DNA from: Paractinoplanes polyasparticus
GTDB lineage: Bacteria > Actinomycetota > Actinomycetes > Mycobacteriales > Micromonosporaceae
DNA: 64,000 bases
Reading direction: 5' to 3'
NCBI RefSeq assembly: GCF_019710575.1
Contig: NZ_JAHWFK010000009.1
Span: 1 to 64,000 of the forward strand
Part shown: positions 50,501 to 61,205 of the stretch, in pieces
Numbering within the stretch: position 1 is the stretch's first letter
Layout: each line of letters starts with the position of its first letter
Translations under genes and position numbers: made by a program
The notes under the pieces: generated by a model
What the model was told of the DNA's origin: nothing
Databases searched by the model: none
What the model saw: the letters and a program-made list of their open reading frames with translations, nothing else

Positions 50501-50796
50501 GTGCAGGTGAGCGTGCCCGGAAACGACGGGCCGATCAGATCGCAGGACTTGTCGCCCGCACTGGCGCGGTAACGGGCGGCCGGCGGGGACTGATTCGCCG
50601 CCGGAGTCCACGTCACCGCGATGGCCCGCCGCCCGGCGACCGCCGTGACACTGGCCGGTGGGTCGATCGCTGCGGCCAGAGCCGGTGCGGGGTTCACCAC
50701 GACCGTGCCTGCGGAGAGCAGGACGGCGGAGGCCGCCCAAGCCCATCTGGAGATACTTCGCCGTTGTCGCGGCGCCACTACCTGCACTGCTTCCAC
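44557..50796 (-). CDS. Giant secreted protein with 20 fibronectin type III modules
   Basis: A 2079-residue protein. VEAVQVVAPRQRRSISRWAWAASAVLLSAGTVVVNPAPALAAA is a long signal peptide; no membrane anchor or sortase motif follows. I count 20 successive modules of about 85-95 residues, each with the FN3 pattern of P-x-x-P linker, VTWxAPxxGGxVxxYxV strands and YTFxVxAxN (for example GEAEVSWAAPADGGEVETYTVT). Almost every module has a Cys pair a few residues apart ahead of a GL block (GDCEDLASTATDCTFTGL). The C-terminal 110 residues (TLGSLPTTTNVLSVTGTPKPGGTVAVSGDGFAPYTSM) resemble an Ig-like cell-surface domain. Role unknown: surface adhesin or matrix protein. Confidence 0.9.
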   Translation of the reverse strand: MEAVQVVAPRQRRSISRWAWAASAVLLSAGTVVVNPAPALAAAIDPPASVTAVAGRRAIAVTWTPAANQSPPAARYRASAGDKSCDLIGPSFPGTLTCTISDLAANTPYTVSVVACPNVSTSDVTDCSAPRTAASAVTAGPPAAPAAPTVVFQGDPNTVQLSWATPEPGAGIASYRITSSDPGLTGSCAALVPFGTNTCDFTGLADDASYTFRVTAIGVTNGSITTGTSPAGAASAPKVAGPPHQPAKPTVARESDTAVRVSFAKPAGGQALAGYTVSGTASGAAPAGCTAQPNETDCLVTGLDPTKSYTFKVIAGGENTAAGVSPESAASDPIITGLPAVPATPTVELGARAGEVVVVWDAPDLSTSGAPTSYTVTSEPTDGGSPLTGCTGLAATATSCQFSGLQDGMKYRFRVTATNAAGAETSAWSDEVVSELPATPGTPQVELGDEPGKVLLDWPAASSGGPVVFYSVTAVPTDGTNEGVKAPGCGFNLATPTCVITGLTTTTSYKFKVTAVGDLGSVESAESAAIVPDQPGAPTSAAVTLTGTPGEAEVSWAAPADGGEVETYTVTATPAGGSAITGDCEDLASTATDCTFTGLDATKTHTFSVEATNAAGDATAPATATVPDIPSAPVTPLAAVGGSPGSVVVTWTAPAQGDAERYLVEATSSDTGASLPPSPCVDAAAALTCPISGLTPDKPYQFTVRAQNLLGGTSAAATDPIVPDKPGAPDDVTVTVTASGQATVAWAAPATGGPVETYEVTATSPDNGNLPSESPCVVATDPPAPLSCAFTGMEPDKAYQFTVRAENDIDGTDAALTDEVVPGAPGAPQNVEAVLGDAPGKVTVSWDAPEGAAATTYTVSSDTATPAAAEPGCTANAPSTSCDIEGLDPAESYAFTVNAKNTVDPAGTDSAPTTPALVPDVPGVPTTVDVALTAATPGSVDVTWGVPADGGVLTEYTVTAESATTGAFVPPVCTKASGDTRECTFAGLTQTATYSFTVTAGNNAGDSDPVTVSSIVPSVPGEPTNLVVTLATGTPGEATLTWEPPVAGGAAVAGYTASASSAANGSATPTPCTNVSPAGSLTCTLTGMTSTAAYTFKVRATNASGGTDATTPAIVPNLAGAPTDVAVALGTPGKATVTWAAPTDTDRGPALTYTVTPASTDVTAVIPSACTRTSDDPKSCEFDGLTVTAPYTFTVRAENPSGGTDAAATAAVKPNKPGAPTSVTAERGDAVGKAVVTWVEPTDLGAVDSYLVTATPADGGAATTCTKVAADPKTCTLTGLDETTEYSFTVQAINLAGDSVTPAAETFIPNVPDAPAGVTVTLSATPGTATVSWDAATTGATVNSYRVTVASPDGGVVPAVCDRIPSNRSCVFSGLTTTASYTFTVRAINEAGGADAPTTAAIVPNRPNATAAPTATVLDGGTVRVTWTAPVTGGQVMGYQVNAYKVSDPDVAITATACTGLDAAARTCDFDGLLESESYTFAVTATGPGGDAASERSAAVTTAGPGTPDQPDVALAGPGAVRVTWTAPTEGGPVTGYSVESNPSLSAPARCTNVKTFTCVFDRLVSGTAYTFTVLAHGSADRSAESVASSSVIAGPPAVPGRPTVAPTADAGQVRVTWTAPAGDGGEITGYEVESTTGGYGCTTGNTTCLVEGLEPGDSYTFRVRAIGAAGAGNSAYSAASTAITPGAPAAPTDVVVTAGNRQISVAWTQPEGPSTRVTGYRAETSPGGFHCETGSVSDTECLITGLTNLTSYRVTVVATGGDGNSPASEPSRAVRPNAGVPGSPTGVQATVGNGSTTVTWAAPAPAVTGDGISRYVVTAAREGDTHTCLTPNGTTLRCVVEGLTNGQTYTVTVVAVGRAASGYSAPSAPVTVVAKQPPGTPVTVSATGGVKAMTVRWASGGAGDGLAGFTATATPTGGGTPYTCSGTAAATSCSISTVTPGPYSVSVVANSTTSGLRSAASAPVTTTVLLAAAPTLGSLPTTTNVLSVTGTPKPGGTVAVSGDGFAPYTSMSFGVYTTATGLTRVTTVVTTDGTGAFSQDITIPAAVTIGARTLVAAGLPPTGTTLRYAKAAITVTAS

Positions 50797-50954
50797 CCCC
50801 GTGCTACGCCCCGAGCAGCACTCGGCCTCGGGCTCGACTGACAACCAAAAGGTAGCCATTTCAGGGGTAAATTGGTTCGAAACGGTCTAATAGGGTTGGT
50901 GACTACCCAAGGGCCTGGTAAAGGCGGCGGGTCACGAGTGGCAGACTTCGGGCC
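50797..50954. other. Divergent promoter region
   Basis: The 158 bases between the FN3 gene and the YjbQ gene are AT-richer than the flanks (TAAATTGGTTCGAAACGGTCTAATAGGG within), so both promoters probably lie here. No clear operator was recognised. The Shine-Dalgarno for YjbQ is weak. Confidence 0.35.
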
Positions 50955-51359
50955 ATGCGTACCGAAGTGATCACGGTTCGGACCGGGTCGCGTCCCGTGG
51001 TGCGGGACATCACCCGGGAGGCCGAGCGGTTCGTGGAGTCCGAAGGGGACGGGCTGCTGCACGTCTTCGTGCCGCACGCCACGGCCGGCCTGGCCGTCAT
51101 CGAGACCGGCGCCGGCTCGGACGACGACCTGCTGGCCGCGATCGACCAGCTGCTGCCCGCCGAGGACAGGTGGCGCCACCGCCACGGCTCGAAGGGACAC
51201 GGGCGTGATCACGTGCTGCCGGCCTGGATCCCGCCGTACGCGTCGCTGCCCGTGATCGGCGGCCGGATAGCCCTCGGCACCTGGCAGTCGATCTGCCTCG
51301 TGGACACCAACGGGGACAACCAGGAGCGCCAAGTAAGGTTCAGCTTCCTGCCCGGCTGA
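50955..51359 (+). CDS. YjbQ/UPF0047 secondary thiamine-phosphate synthase-like protein
   Basis: A 134-residue cytosolic protein. It reads [52 protein letters not shown], with [47 protein letters not shown]: the fold and the conserved His/Gly-rich block HGSxGHGxDH are those of UPF0047 (YjbQ) proteins, which bind metal and show thiamine-phosphate synthase-like activity in vitro. Divergent from the FN3 gene, it stands apart from aceE, which lies 159 bases further on. Confidence 0.9.
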   Translation: MRTEVITVRTGSRPVVRDITREAERFVESEGDGLLHVFVPHATAGLAVIETGAGSDDDLLAAIDQLLPAEDRWRHRHGSKGHGRDHVLPAWIPPYASLPVIGGRIALGTWQSICLVDTNGDNQERQVRFSFLPG

Positions 51360-51517
51360 GTCACGAAGGTGAAGTTACTGGTCAGTACGTGTGTTGCGAA
51401 TCGCGTACCCGGACGGTAGGCGTGACGATGCGCACGGCGAAGGGGCAGGATGGAGTTACACCCGCGCGACTCACACAATGGGACGCCCGGTCCGACACCC
51501 GACCAAGAGGAATGCCT

Positions 51518-54256
<2,739 letters not shown>

Positions 54257-54270
54257 CGCAGAAGCGCCCA

Positions 54271-54308
54271 GGACGCCGGGTTCGACCGAAGGGTCGGATC
54301 CGGCGTCC
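54271..54308 (+). terminator. Hairpin after aceE
   Basis: GGACGCCGG at 54271 pairs with CCGGCGTCC ending at 54308; an inner CGACC/GGTCG stem with a GAAG loop gives a compact, stable structure 14 bases past the aceE stop. Confidence 0.85.
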
Positions 54309-54348
54309 CGCGTCTCAGCCGTCGTCGGAACGCGTCGATAAGACCTGA

Positions 54349-56484
54349 GTGAGACAGAGCCGTCGCGGCGCCAAGATCAGCCACAAACTTGTCGCTCTGG
54401 GGCTCGGCGGAGTAATCGCCACGGCCGCCGTCCTGGTGGCCGTGGGCGCGGTGGTGAGCGGTGACTTCGCCGCCGGCACCGAGCGCGAGGTGGTCGGGCA
54501 GAACGCCGCCCACCTGAACCGCCGGACGACCGACGTGACGACACTGGTGGAGTCGGTCGGCAACGAGGTGCAGCACAGCGTCGATGTGAGCATGCACGCC
54601 GCCTCCGATCTGCTGGCCCAGCGCGGCGGGGTGAGCTTCCTCGACCGCACCACCACGTGGACCGCCACCAACCAGACGACCAAGGCCAAGAAGTCGGTGA
54701 CCCTGCCCCGGATGGCGGTCGGCGGCACCTGGCTCGGCCGTAACACCGATCTCGGCGTGACCACACCCTTCGTCGACGACGCGGCGTCGCTGTCCAGCTC
54801 GACGATCACCGTGTTCCAGCGGATGAACGAGGCCGGGGACCTGTTGCGGGTCGGCACGACCGTGAAGAGCGCCACCGGCGCGCGGGCGGTCGGCACCTAC
54901 ATCCCGGCGACCGGGGCGGACGGCAAGCCGAACGCGGTCGCCGCCGCGATCAGGTCGGGGAAGCCCTACCGCGGTGTAGCGCTGGTGGTCGACACCTGGT
55001 TCATCTCGGTGTACGACCCCATCAAGAACGCGGCCGGCGAGGTGATCGGCGCGCTCTACGCCGGCGTGCCGCAGTCCCAGGCGCTGGAGAACCTGACCGC
55101 CGCCGTCAGCGCGGGCGAAGTCGGGGCGAACGGCTGGATCACACTCTTCAGCACGGCCACGGCGGACGCAGGCCGGGTCATCGCGTCCAGCATCGACGAC
55201 GCGGCCGGCCGGTTGGACATCTCGTCGACCGACGCCGACGGCACCAGGTAGGTCGAGGAGATCGTCACACAGGCGCGGACGCTGTCCGACGGCGGCACGT
55301 GGTCGAAGACCTACCAGCTGCCCGGGTCGGCGGGCGCGCCGGCCGGGCCGACCAGCACGACGGTCGCCTTCTACCCTCCGTACTCGTGGGCTGTAGCAGT
55401 CGGCGGCTACGACGCGGACACAGCGGGCGCGATCGAAACGGTTCGCGACGGCCGGCGCGAGATGCTGGTCACGTTCGTCGTGGTCGGGCTGCTGCTGGCC
55501 CTGATCGGCGGCACGATCGCCGTCGTACTCGCCCGGCGGATCTCGCGTCGCCTGGCCGGGCTGACCGGTGGCCTGTCGCGGCTCGCCAAGCGCGACCTCA
55601 CCGTGGCCGTACCGGTCAGCGGCTCCGACGAGATCGCGGTGGCCGGCGCCGAGCTGAACTCCGCGGTGGCCGAGTTGCGCGCCGTGATGGCCGACGTCAC
55701 CGCTGCCTCGCACGACGTGGCCGGCACCGCCCAACGGGTCGCCTCGACCGGCGGCGAGCTGGCCGGATCGGCCGAGACCGCCGCGTCGCAGGCCGGGACG
55801 GTCAACATCGCTGCCGAGGGCGTCTCGCAGGTGGTGCAGACGGTGGCGGCGGGCGCCGAGGAGATGGGCGCCTCCATCTCCGAGATCTCGAGCAACGCGC
55901 AGGACGCGGCCCGGGCCGGCCGGGACGGCGTGGGGCTGGCCGCGGCGGCCGCCGAGGTGATCGGCGAGCTGCGGATCTCGACCACCAAGATCGCCGACGT
56001 GGTGCGGCTGATCGCCGGCATCGCCGAGCAGACCAACCTGCTGGCCCTGAACGCGACGATCGAGGCGGCCCGGGCCGGCGAGACCGGCAAGGGCTTCGCC
56101 GTGGTGGCCACCGAGGTCAAGGAGCTGGCTCAGGAGACGGCGCGGGCCACCGAGGACGTCACCGAACGGGTGGCCGCGATCGAAGGCGACACCAGCCGGG
56201 CGGTCACCGCGATCGAGGCCATCACGGCCCGGATCGCGCAGGTCAACGACTACCAGACGGCGATCGCGGCGGCGGTCGAGGAGCAGGCCGCGACGACCGC
56301 CGAGATGGCCCGCAACATCAGCGAGGTCGCCTCGGGCAGCCAGGACATCGCCACCGGCATCGGCGCGGTCAGCGGGGCGGTCGAAGGCACCCGCCGCTCG
56401 GTGTCTGTCTCGCACCAGGCGGCGGACGAGCTGAGCACCACCGCCCGCAGGCTGACCGGGCTGGTCGACCGGTTCACGGTGTGA
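54349..56484 (+). pseudogene. Methyl-accepting chemotaxis protein with one in-frame TAG
   Basis: From GTG 54349 the frame reads a membrane start (ISHKLVALGLGGVIATAAVLVAVGAVVSG), a Cache-type ligand domain (residues about 50-300; GTYIPATGADGKPNAVAAAIRSGKPYRGVALVVDTWFISVYDPI), then TAG at 55249-55251 (codon 301), and continues in frame with VEEIVTQAR, a second membrane segment ([26 protein letters not shown]), HAMP and the signalling domain with the hairpin tip [40 protein letters not shown] Tyr codon is expected at the TAG. No frameshift is needed: the whole ORF is otherwise intact (712 codons). A second start at 55462 could give a C-terminal fragment. No che genes are in the window. Confidence 0.85.
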
Positions 56485-56800
56485 GCTTTCTCCGCTGCCC
56501 CCAGAACACCTGGTAGTGGCTCATCCAGCCGGCGGCGGGGCGCAGCGGCTCGGCCTCGAGCCGGCACGGCCGCCACTGAGCCTGCCGGCCGCGCGAGATC
56601 AGGCCGGCCCGCTCGAGCACCTTGAGGTGCTTGGAGACGGCCGGCAGGGTCATGGCGAACGGCTCGGCGATCTCGCTGACCGTGGCCGGGCCCTCGGCCA
56701 GCCGGTCCAGGATGGCCCGCCGGGTCGGATCGGCCAGCGCCGCGAAGACGACGCTCAGCTGGTCCGTGGCCGTCACCGTGATCCCGTCCAACCGCCCCAC
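56474..56800 (-). CDS. ArsR family transcriptional repressor
   Basis: A 108-residue winged-helix protein. [63 protein letters not shown] is the ArsR-type helix-turn-helix of the small 'SdpR-like' repressors that control neighbouring genes; no metal-binding cysteines are present. A GTG at 56776 is an equally possible start. It overlaps the MCP frame end by 11 bases and lies 28 bases behind the DHFR-like gene, forming a two-gene operon under the 32-base palindrome at 57387-57418. Confidence 0.88.
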   Translation of the reverse strand: MGRLDGITVTATDQLSVVFAALADPTRRAILDRLAEGPATVSEIAEPFAMTLPAVSKHLKVLERAGLISRGRQAQWRPCRLEAEPLRPAAGWMSHYQVFWGQRRKLTP

Positions 56801-56828
56801 CGCCGGCCATGAAACGGACTGAAGGCTG

Positions 56829-57362
56829 TCATGCGGGGACGTAGGTGACCACGTCGACGCCGGTCTTGGTCTGCCAGGTTCCGGTGAGCGACAGGGCGAT
56901 CTTCGTGCCCTCGGCCCAGAGCTTGCGGCCCTCGCCCAGCACGACCGGGAAGACCATGATCCGGTACTCGTCGATCAGGTTGTGCCGGGTCAGGTAGTTG
57001 ACCAGGTCGGCGCTGCCGTTGATCAGCAACGCGGCCGGACCGGCCTTGAGCTCGCGCACCGCGTCGGCCACCTCGCCCCGCAGGAAGGTCGCGTTCCACT
57101 CCGGCTCGGTGAGCGTCGTGGTGGCCACATGCTTGGGCATCGAGTTCATCCTGACGCCGAAGTCGCCGGTAGCGGCCTCCATCTGCGGCCAGGCCGCCTT
57201 GAAGCCCTCGTAGGTCTTGCGTCCCAGCAGCAGCGCGTCGGCCTCGCGGAGATTCGCGTCCTGCCAGCCGCCGAGCTCGTCGTTGAAGTAGGGCCCGCTC
57301 CAGCCCGGCTCCTCGAAGACGCCGTCGAGGGTGACATATTCAACCGCAACGATCTTTCCCAT
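56829..57362 (-). CDS. Dihydrofolate reductase/RibD C-terminal-like protein
   Basis: A 177-residue cytosolic protein. MGKIVAVEYVTLDGVFEEPGWSGPYFND is the family start, DALLLGRKTYEGFKAAWP contains the NADPH-binding segment, and LLINGSADLVNYLTRHNLIDEYRIMVFPVVLGEGRKLW the second conserved block (GSxxLxxxLxxxxLIDEYxLxxxPVxLGxG). Members include RibD reductase domains and stress-linked homologues of unknown substrate. It is the first gene of the operon with ArsR and sits 24 bases after a long palindrome, presumably the ArsR site. Confidence 0.88.
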   Translation of the reverse strand: MGKIVAVEYVTLDGVFEEPGWSGPYFNDELGGWQDANLREADALLLGRKTYEGFKAAWPQMEAATGDFGVRMNSMPKHVATTTLTEPEWNATFLRGEVADAVRELKAGPAALLINGSADLVNYLTRHNLIDEYRIMVFPVVLGEGRKLWAEGTKIALSLTGTWQTKTGVDVVTYVPA

Positions 57363-57386
57363 GAAAATCCGCTCCCAGCTCGTTGT

Positions 57387-57418
57387 TTTACCGAATGGTT
57401 AATTAACTGACCGGTAAA
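57387..57418. promoter_or_regulatory. 32-base inverted repeat upstream of the DHFR-ArsR operon
   Basis: Outer arms TTTACCG and CGGTAAA and inner arms GTTAA/TTAAC are perfect (12 of 16 pairs overall, N4 between), centred 40 bases before the DHFR start codon. AT-rich centre TTAATTAA. The spacing and size suit a homodimer or a pair of dimers, e.g. the ArsR protein of the same operon. Confidence 0.68.
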
Positions 57419-57561
57419 TTACGGTCACCGCGCGCACCTGTCAAGCCACGGAGGGTCTGGACCGGCACTCTCAGGTTTTCGTAAGCTCCCGGTGACAGAC
57501 CTTCCCGAGAGGTCAGTGATCCTCTAATCTCCGAGGAAATTTCGCCTTTCGAGGAGGCCGG

Positions 57562-58803
57562 ATGGCCGTCGCTCATGGAGTTCCGGTCCTCGCCACCCCG
57601 GTCGAACCCGTTCGGCGGTCGTGGATAGGACTGCTCTTCGCGGCCAATCTCGGGCTCTGGATGGCGTACTTCACGCCCATCCAGATCCTGTTGCCGCTCC
57701 AGGTCGCCGAGATCACCCCGCAGCACAAAGAGCTCTGGCTCGGCATCGTGACCGGCATCGGCGCCGTCGTCGCCATCGTCATCAACCCGCTGGCCGGCAT
57801 GCTGTCCGACCGGACCCGGCTCAAGCTGTTCGGCCGCCCCTACGGCCGCCGTCACATCTGGACGCTCGCCGGCTGCACCCTCTCGGTGCTCTCGATCGCC
57901 GTGCTGGCCGAGGCGCCCAACCTGCTGGTCGTGACGCTGGCCTGGTGCTTCGTCACCGTCGGGATCAACACGATGCTCGCCTCGCTGACCGCGGCCGTGC
58001 CCGACCGGGTTCCCGTGGTGCAGCGCGGCCTGGTCTCGGGCTGGATCGGCATGCCCCAGGCGCTCGGCCTGGTGATCGGGGCCATCCTGGTCACGGCCGT
58101 GTTCACCGACATCGGCACCGGCTACATCGCGCTCGGCCTGGGCCTGGTCGTCCTGACCACGCCGTTCGCGCTGCTCACCCAGGACGATCCGCTGCCGCCC
58201 GGGCACCCGGTCAAGCTCCGGTGGAAGATCGACCTGCGCGGCAAGCCCGACTACCTGTGGGCCTGGGGCACCCGGTTCCTGGTGCAGCTGGGCAACGCGC
58301 TCGGCACGCTCTACCTGCTCTATTTCCTCACCGACGCGGTCAAGCTGGAAGACCCGGACACCGGCCTGCTCTACATGATCCTGCTCTACACGGTCGGCAT
58401 GATCGGCACGGCCATGCTCGGCGGCTGGCTCTCCGACCGCCTGGGCCGCCGCAAGATCTTCGTGGTCTGGTCGGGCGTGCTGATCACCATCGCGGCCACC
58501 CTGCTGGCGATCTGGCCGACCTGGACCATCTCGCTGGTGGCGGCGCTGCTGTTCGGCGCCGGCTACGGGGTCTATCTGGCCGTCGACACCGCGCTGATCA
58601 CCCAGGTGCTGCCGTCCGAGGGCGACCGTGCCCGTGACCTCGGCGTGGTCAACATCGCCAGCGCCGCCCCGCAGGCGCTGGGCCCGCTGCTGGCCGCCCC
58701 GATCGTGACCCACCTGGGCGGCTACCCGGCGCTGTTCGGGCTCACCGGCATCGTCACGCTGGCCGGAGCCCTGGCGGTGATGAAAATCCGCTCAGTGGCC
58801 TAG
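57562..58803 (+). CDS. Major facilitator superfamily transporter
   Basis: A 413-residue membrane protein with about twelve hydrophobic segments. WIGLLFAANLGLWMAYFTPIQILLPLQV starts the first, NPLAGMLSDRTRLKLFGRPYGRRHIW is the loop 2/3 signature (GxLaDRxGRR type), and a similar GGWLSDRLGRRKIFV repeats in the second half, as in all MFS. It belongs to the actinobacterial group related to sugar/drug transporters. ATG 57562 has GAGGAGG in front. It precedes gltX by 13 bases on the same strand. Confidence 0.88.
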   Translation: MAVAHGVPVLATPVEPVRRSWIGLLFAANLGLWMAYFTPIQILLPLQVAEITPQHKELWLGIVTGIGAVVAIVINPLAGMLSDRTRLKLFGRPYGRRHIWTLAGCTLSVLSIAVLAEAPNLLVVTLAWCFVTVGINTMLASLTAAVPDRVPVVQRGLVSGWIGMPQALGLVIGAILVTAVFTDIGTGYIALGLGLVVLTTPFALLTQDDPLPPGHPVKLRWKIDLRGKPDYLWAWGTRFLVQLGNALGTLYLLYFLTDAVKLEDPDTGLLYMILLYTVGMIGTAMLGGWLSDRLGRRKIFVVWSGVLITIAATLLAIWPTWTISLVAALLFGAGYGVYLAVDTALITQVLPSEGDRARDLGVVNIASAAPQALGPLLAAPIVTHLGGYPALFGLTGIVTLAGALAVMKIRSVA

Positions 58804-58816
58804 GTACCCTTAGCGG

Positions 58817-60229
58817 GTGACTGTTCGAGTACGCTTCGCCCCTTCCCCGACTGGCATGTTCCACGTCGGTGGCGCCCGCACGGCGCTGCAGAACTGGATC
58901 TACGCCAAGCAGCACGACGGCGTCTTCGTCCTGCGCATCGAGGACACCGACGCCGCCCGCAACCGTCCCGAGTGGACCGAGGGCATCATCTCGGCGCTCG
59001 ACTGGATCGGTATCGAACGAGGGACGTACGAGGGCCCGTACTACCAGTCCTCCTACGCGCAGGACCACCTCGCCGCCGTCACCCGCCTCTACGGTGAGGG
59101 CAAGGCGTACTACTGCGACTGCAAGCGCGAGGACGTCATCGCCCGCACCGGCAACCAGCACACCGGCTACGACGGCTTCTGCCGCGACCGGGCCCTCGGG
59201 CCGGGCGAGGGTCGCGCGCTGCGCTTCCGCACGCCCGACGAGGGCGAGACGGTGGTGGAGGACCTCGTGCGCGGCAAGCCGACGTTCGAGAACAAGCTGA
59301 TCGAGGACTTCGTCATCGCCCGCAGCGACGGCTCCCCGCTGTTCCTGCTGGCCAACGTCGTCGACGACATGACCATGGGCATCACCCTGGTCCTGCGGGC
59401 CGAGGAACACCTGCCCAACACCCCCAAGCAGCAGCTGCTGTGGGAGGCGCTGGGTCACACCCCGCCGACCTGGGCCCACGTGCCGGTCATCGTCAACGAG
59501 AAGCGGCAGAAGCTGTCCAAGCGCCGCGACAAGGTGGCTCTGGAGAGCTACCGCGACGAGGGCTACCTGGCCGCCGCCATGAAGAACTACCTGATGCTGC
59601 TCGGCTGGGCCCCCAGCGGCGACCGCGAGATCGTGCCGTGGGAGGTCATCGAGGACGAGTTCCGCCTCGAGGAGGTCAACCACGCGTCGGCGTTCTTCGA
59701 CATCAAGAAGCTGCGCGCGTTCAACGGCGACTACATCCGCGCGCTCTCGGTCGAAGAGTTCATCCAGCTCTGCACGCCGTGGCTGAGCGGCACCGACACC
59801 ATCGCGGCCCCGCCGTGGCAGCCGTCGGACTTCGACGCCGACGTGTTCACCGCGGTGGCGCCGCTGGCGCAGACCCGCATCGCCGTCCTGTCCGAGATCG
59901 TGGAGTACGTCGACTTCCTCTTCCTCGACGACCTCACGTACGACGAGGCGTCCTGGGCCAAGGCCATGAAAGAGGGCGCCGGCGAGATCCTGGACGCCAC
60001 GTTGACCGCCTACGAGGCCCTCGAGGAGTGGGCGGCCGAGCCGCTCAAGGGCGCGCTCGAGGCGGTCGGCCTGGCCCGTGAGCTCAAGCTCGGCAAGACC
60101 CAGGCGCCCGTACGCGTCGCGGTCACCGGCCGCTCGGTCGGGCTGCCGCTGTTCGAGTCGATCGAGGTGCTCGGCCGGGAGCGCACGCTCGCCCGCCTCC
60201 GGGCGGCGCGGGCGCGTCTTACCGCCTGA
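58817..60229 (+). CDS. gltX: Glutamyl-tRNA synthetase
   Basis: A 470-residue class I aminoacyl-tRNA synthetase starting GTG 58817. [25 protein letters not shown] holds the HIGH-type signature (FHVGG), [14 protein letters not shown] is the conserved Glu-binding block, and [29 protein letters not shown] contains the KMSKS-type KLSKR loop near residue 233. The zinc-binding CysxCys of E. coli is absent as in most actinobacteria. It charges tRNA-Glu, and in actinobacteria also tRNA-Gln before amidation. It follows the MFS gene with a 13-base gap. Confidence 0.96.
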   Translation: MTVRVRFAPSPTGMFHVGGARTALQNWIYAKQHDGVFVLRIEDTDAARNRPEWTEGIISALDWIGIERGTYEGPYYQSSYAQDHLAAVTRLYGEGKAYYCDCKREDVIARTGNQHTGYDGFCRDRALGPGEGRALRFRTPDEGETVVEDLVRGKPTFENKLIEDFVIARSDGSPLFLLANVVDDMTMGITLVLRAEEHLPNTPKQQLLWEALGHTPPTWAHVPVIVNEKRQKLSKRRDKVALESYRDEGYLAAAMKNYLMLLGWAPSGDREIVPWEVIEDEFRLEEVNHASAFFDIKKLRAFNGDYIRALSVEEFIQLCTPWLSGTDTIAAPPWQPSDFDADVFTAVAPLAQTRIAVLSEIVEYVDFLFLDDLTYDEASWAKAMKEGAGEILDATLTAYEALEEWAAEPLKGALEAVGLARELKLGKTQAPVRVAVTGRSVGLPLFESIEVLGRERTLARLRAARARLTA

Positions 60230-60249
60230 AAAGCGCCCTTTATCGCATA

Positions 60250-60320
60250 GGGGGCCCGGTCGGCCATTCGCCCGCCGCCGTAACGGTGGTGAAATCCGCT
60301 GAGCGGGTGACCGGCCCCCC
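60250..60320 (+). other. Structured GC-rich element downstream of gltX
   Basis: GGGGGCCCGGTC at 60250 pairs with GACCGGCCCCCC at 60309-60320 (11 of 12), with an inner CCCGC/GCGGG pair, giving a 71-base cruciform or two-stem RNA structure. It is likely the gltX terminator; a leader RNA for the next gene is also possible because the next start is only 216 bases away. The rest of 60321-60536 shows no gene. Confidence 0.45.
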
Positions 60321-60536
60321 GACGCGTTGCGCGGGGTGGGTACTATTCTGCCCGCTGATCAACGGCCGTCATCGTGTCGAACGTCATCCCCCAGATGGCA
60401 CCAATTCGTCCGGCCCGAGATGCGCCCGGGCTTCCGCTCGGGAAGGCTGAAGGCCTCGGTCGTTCCACGGCATCCGCCGTGGCAGCGATGAACGGTGCGC
60501 GAAGCCATGTCCACCACGGGGCGGGGAGGCCGGACG

Positions 60537-61205
60537 ATGGTTCGAGGGGCTATGAAACGGTTCGTGTCCGCGGCCGGAGTCGTCGCGATGACCGCGGCGC
60601 TCGCGATCGGGCTGGCGCCCGGCGCCGCCCTCGCCGCCGAGGCCGCACCGAAGCCCGCGGCCAAGCCCACCAACATCCAGATCGCCGGCAAGGACATCGA
60701 TGAGACGATCGTCATCACGGTGCTCTCGAGCAAGCGGCTCTTCGGCAGCCTGCTGAGCGAGGTCAACTGGATGGCCTCGGCCCGGCCGCAGACGACCCCG
60801 CTCAAGGCCGACAAGCTCGGGCCCAAATACACCGTCACGGTGCTGGCCAACAAGACCGCCCTGCAGAAGTACGAACTGTTCCCGATGGCCGCGGGCGGCC
60901 CACGGGCCCACCGCCCGGCGAGTCAGCCCGGCAACAAGAAGGTCACCGACGGCTGGTTCTACGGCCGGCTGACGATGTCCGAGACGCTGCGGGTCAGCGG
61001 CGTGCCGCTCAAGGCCAAGCCCGACGTGGTCGGCGGCATCGGCGGCGGCGTCGGTGAGGACCTCGACGCGGCCGCTCAGGAATCGGCCGACGCCGCGCAG
61101 GTGCTCGGCGAGATGCGCCGGCTCTACCTGCTCAACGGCGGGGTCCTGATGATCATTCTGGTCGGCCTGGCCGGCATCGCGTTCCTGATCCGCCGCCGGG
61201 TCTAG
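60537..61205 (+). CDS. Secreted, C-terminally membrane-anchored hypothetical protein
   Basis: A 222-residue protein. Around residues 1-35 is a signal peptide (MKRFVSAAGVVAMTAALAIGLAPGAALAAE with the start at either ATG 60537 or 60552; both keep the frame). The body (KDIDETIVITVLSSKRLFGSLLSEVNWMASARPQTTPLKADKLGPKYTVTVLANKTALQKYELFPMAAGG) is soluble. Residues about 198-220 form one hydrophobic segment (LLNGGVLMIILVGLAGIAFLI) ending in RRRV, so the protein is exported and anchored with the tail in the cytosol. No family recognised. It converges with the anti-sigma-like gene, 4 bases overlap. Confidence 0.68.
   Translation: MVRGAMKRFVSAAGVVAMTAALAIGLAPGAALAAEAAPKPAAKPTNIQIAGKDIDETIVITVLSSKRLFGSLLSEVNWMASARPQTTPLKADKLGPKYTVTVLANKTALQKYELFPMAAGGPRAHRPASQPGNKKVTDGWFYGRLTMSETLRVSGVPLKAKPDVVGGIGGGVGEDLDAAAQESADAAQVLGEMRRLYLLNGGVLMIILVGLAGIAFLIRRRV

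Noticed and set aside
45316..50841. A 1841-residue plus-strand frame opposite the FN3 gene
   Set aside because: It is a shadow of the minus-strand gene: Arg/Gly/Ala-rich, without family similarity, while the minus frame has 20 FN3 modules.
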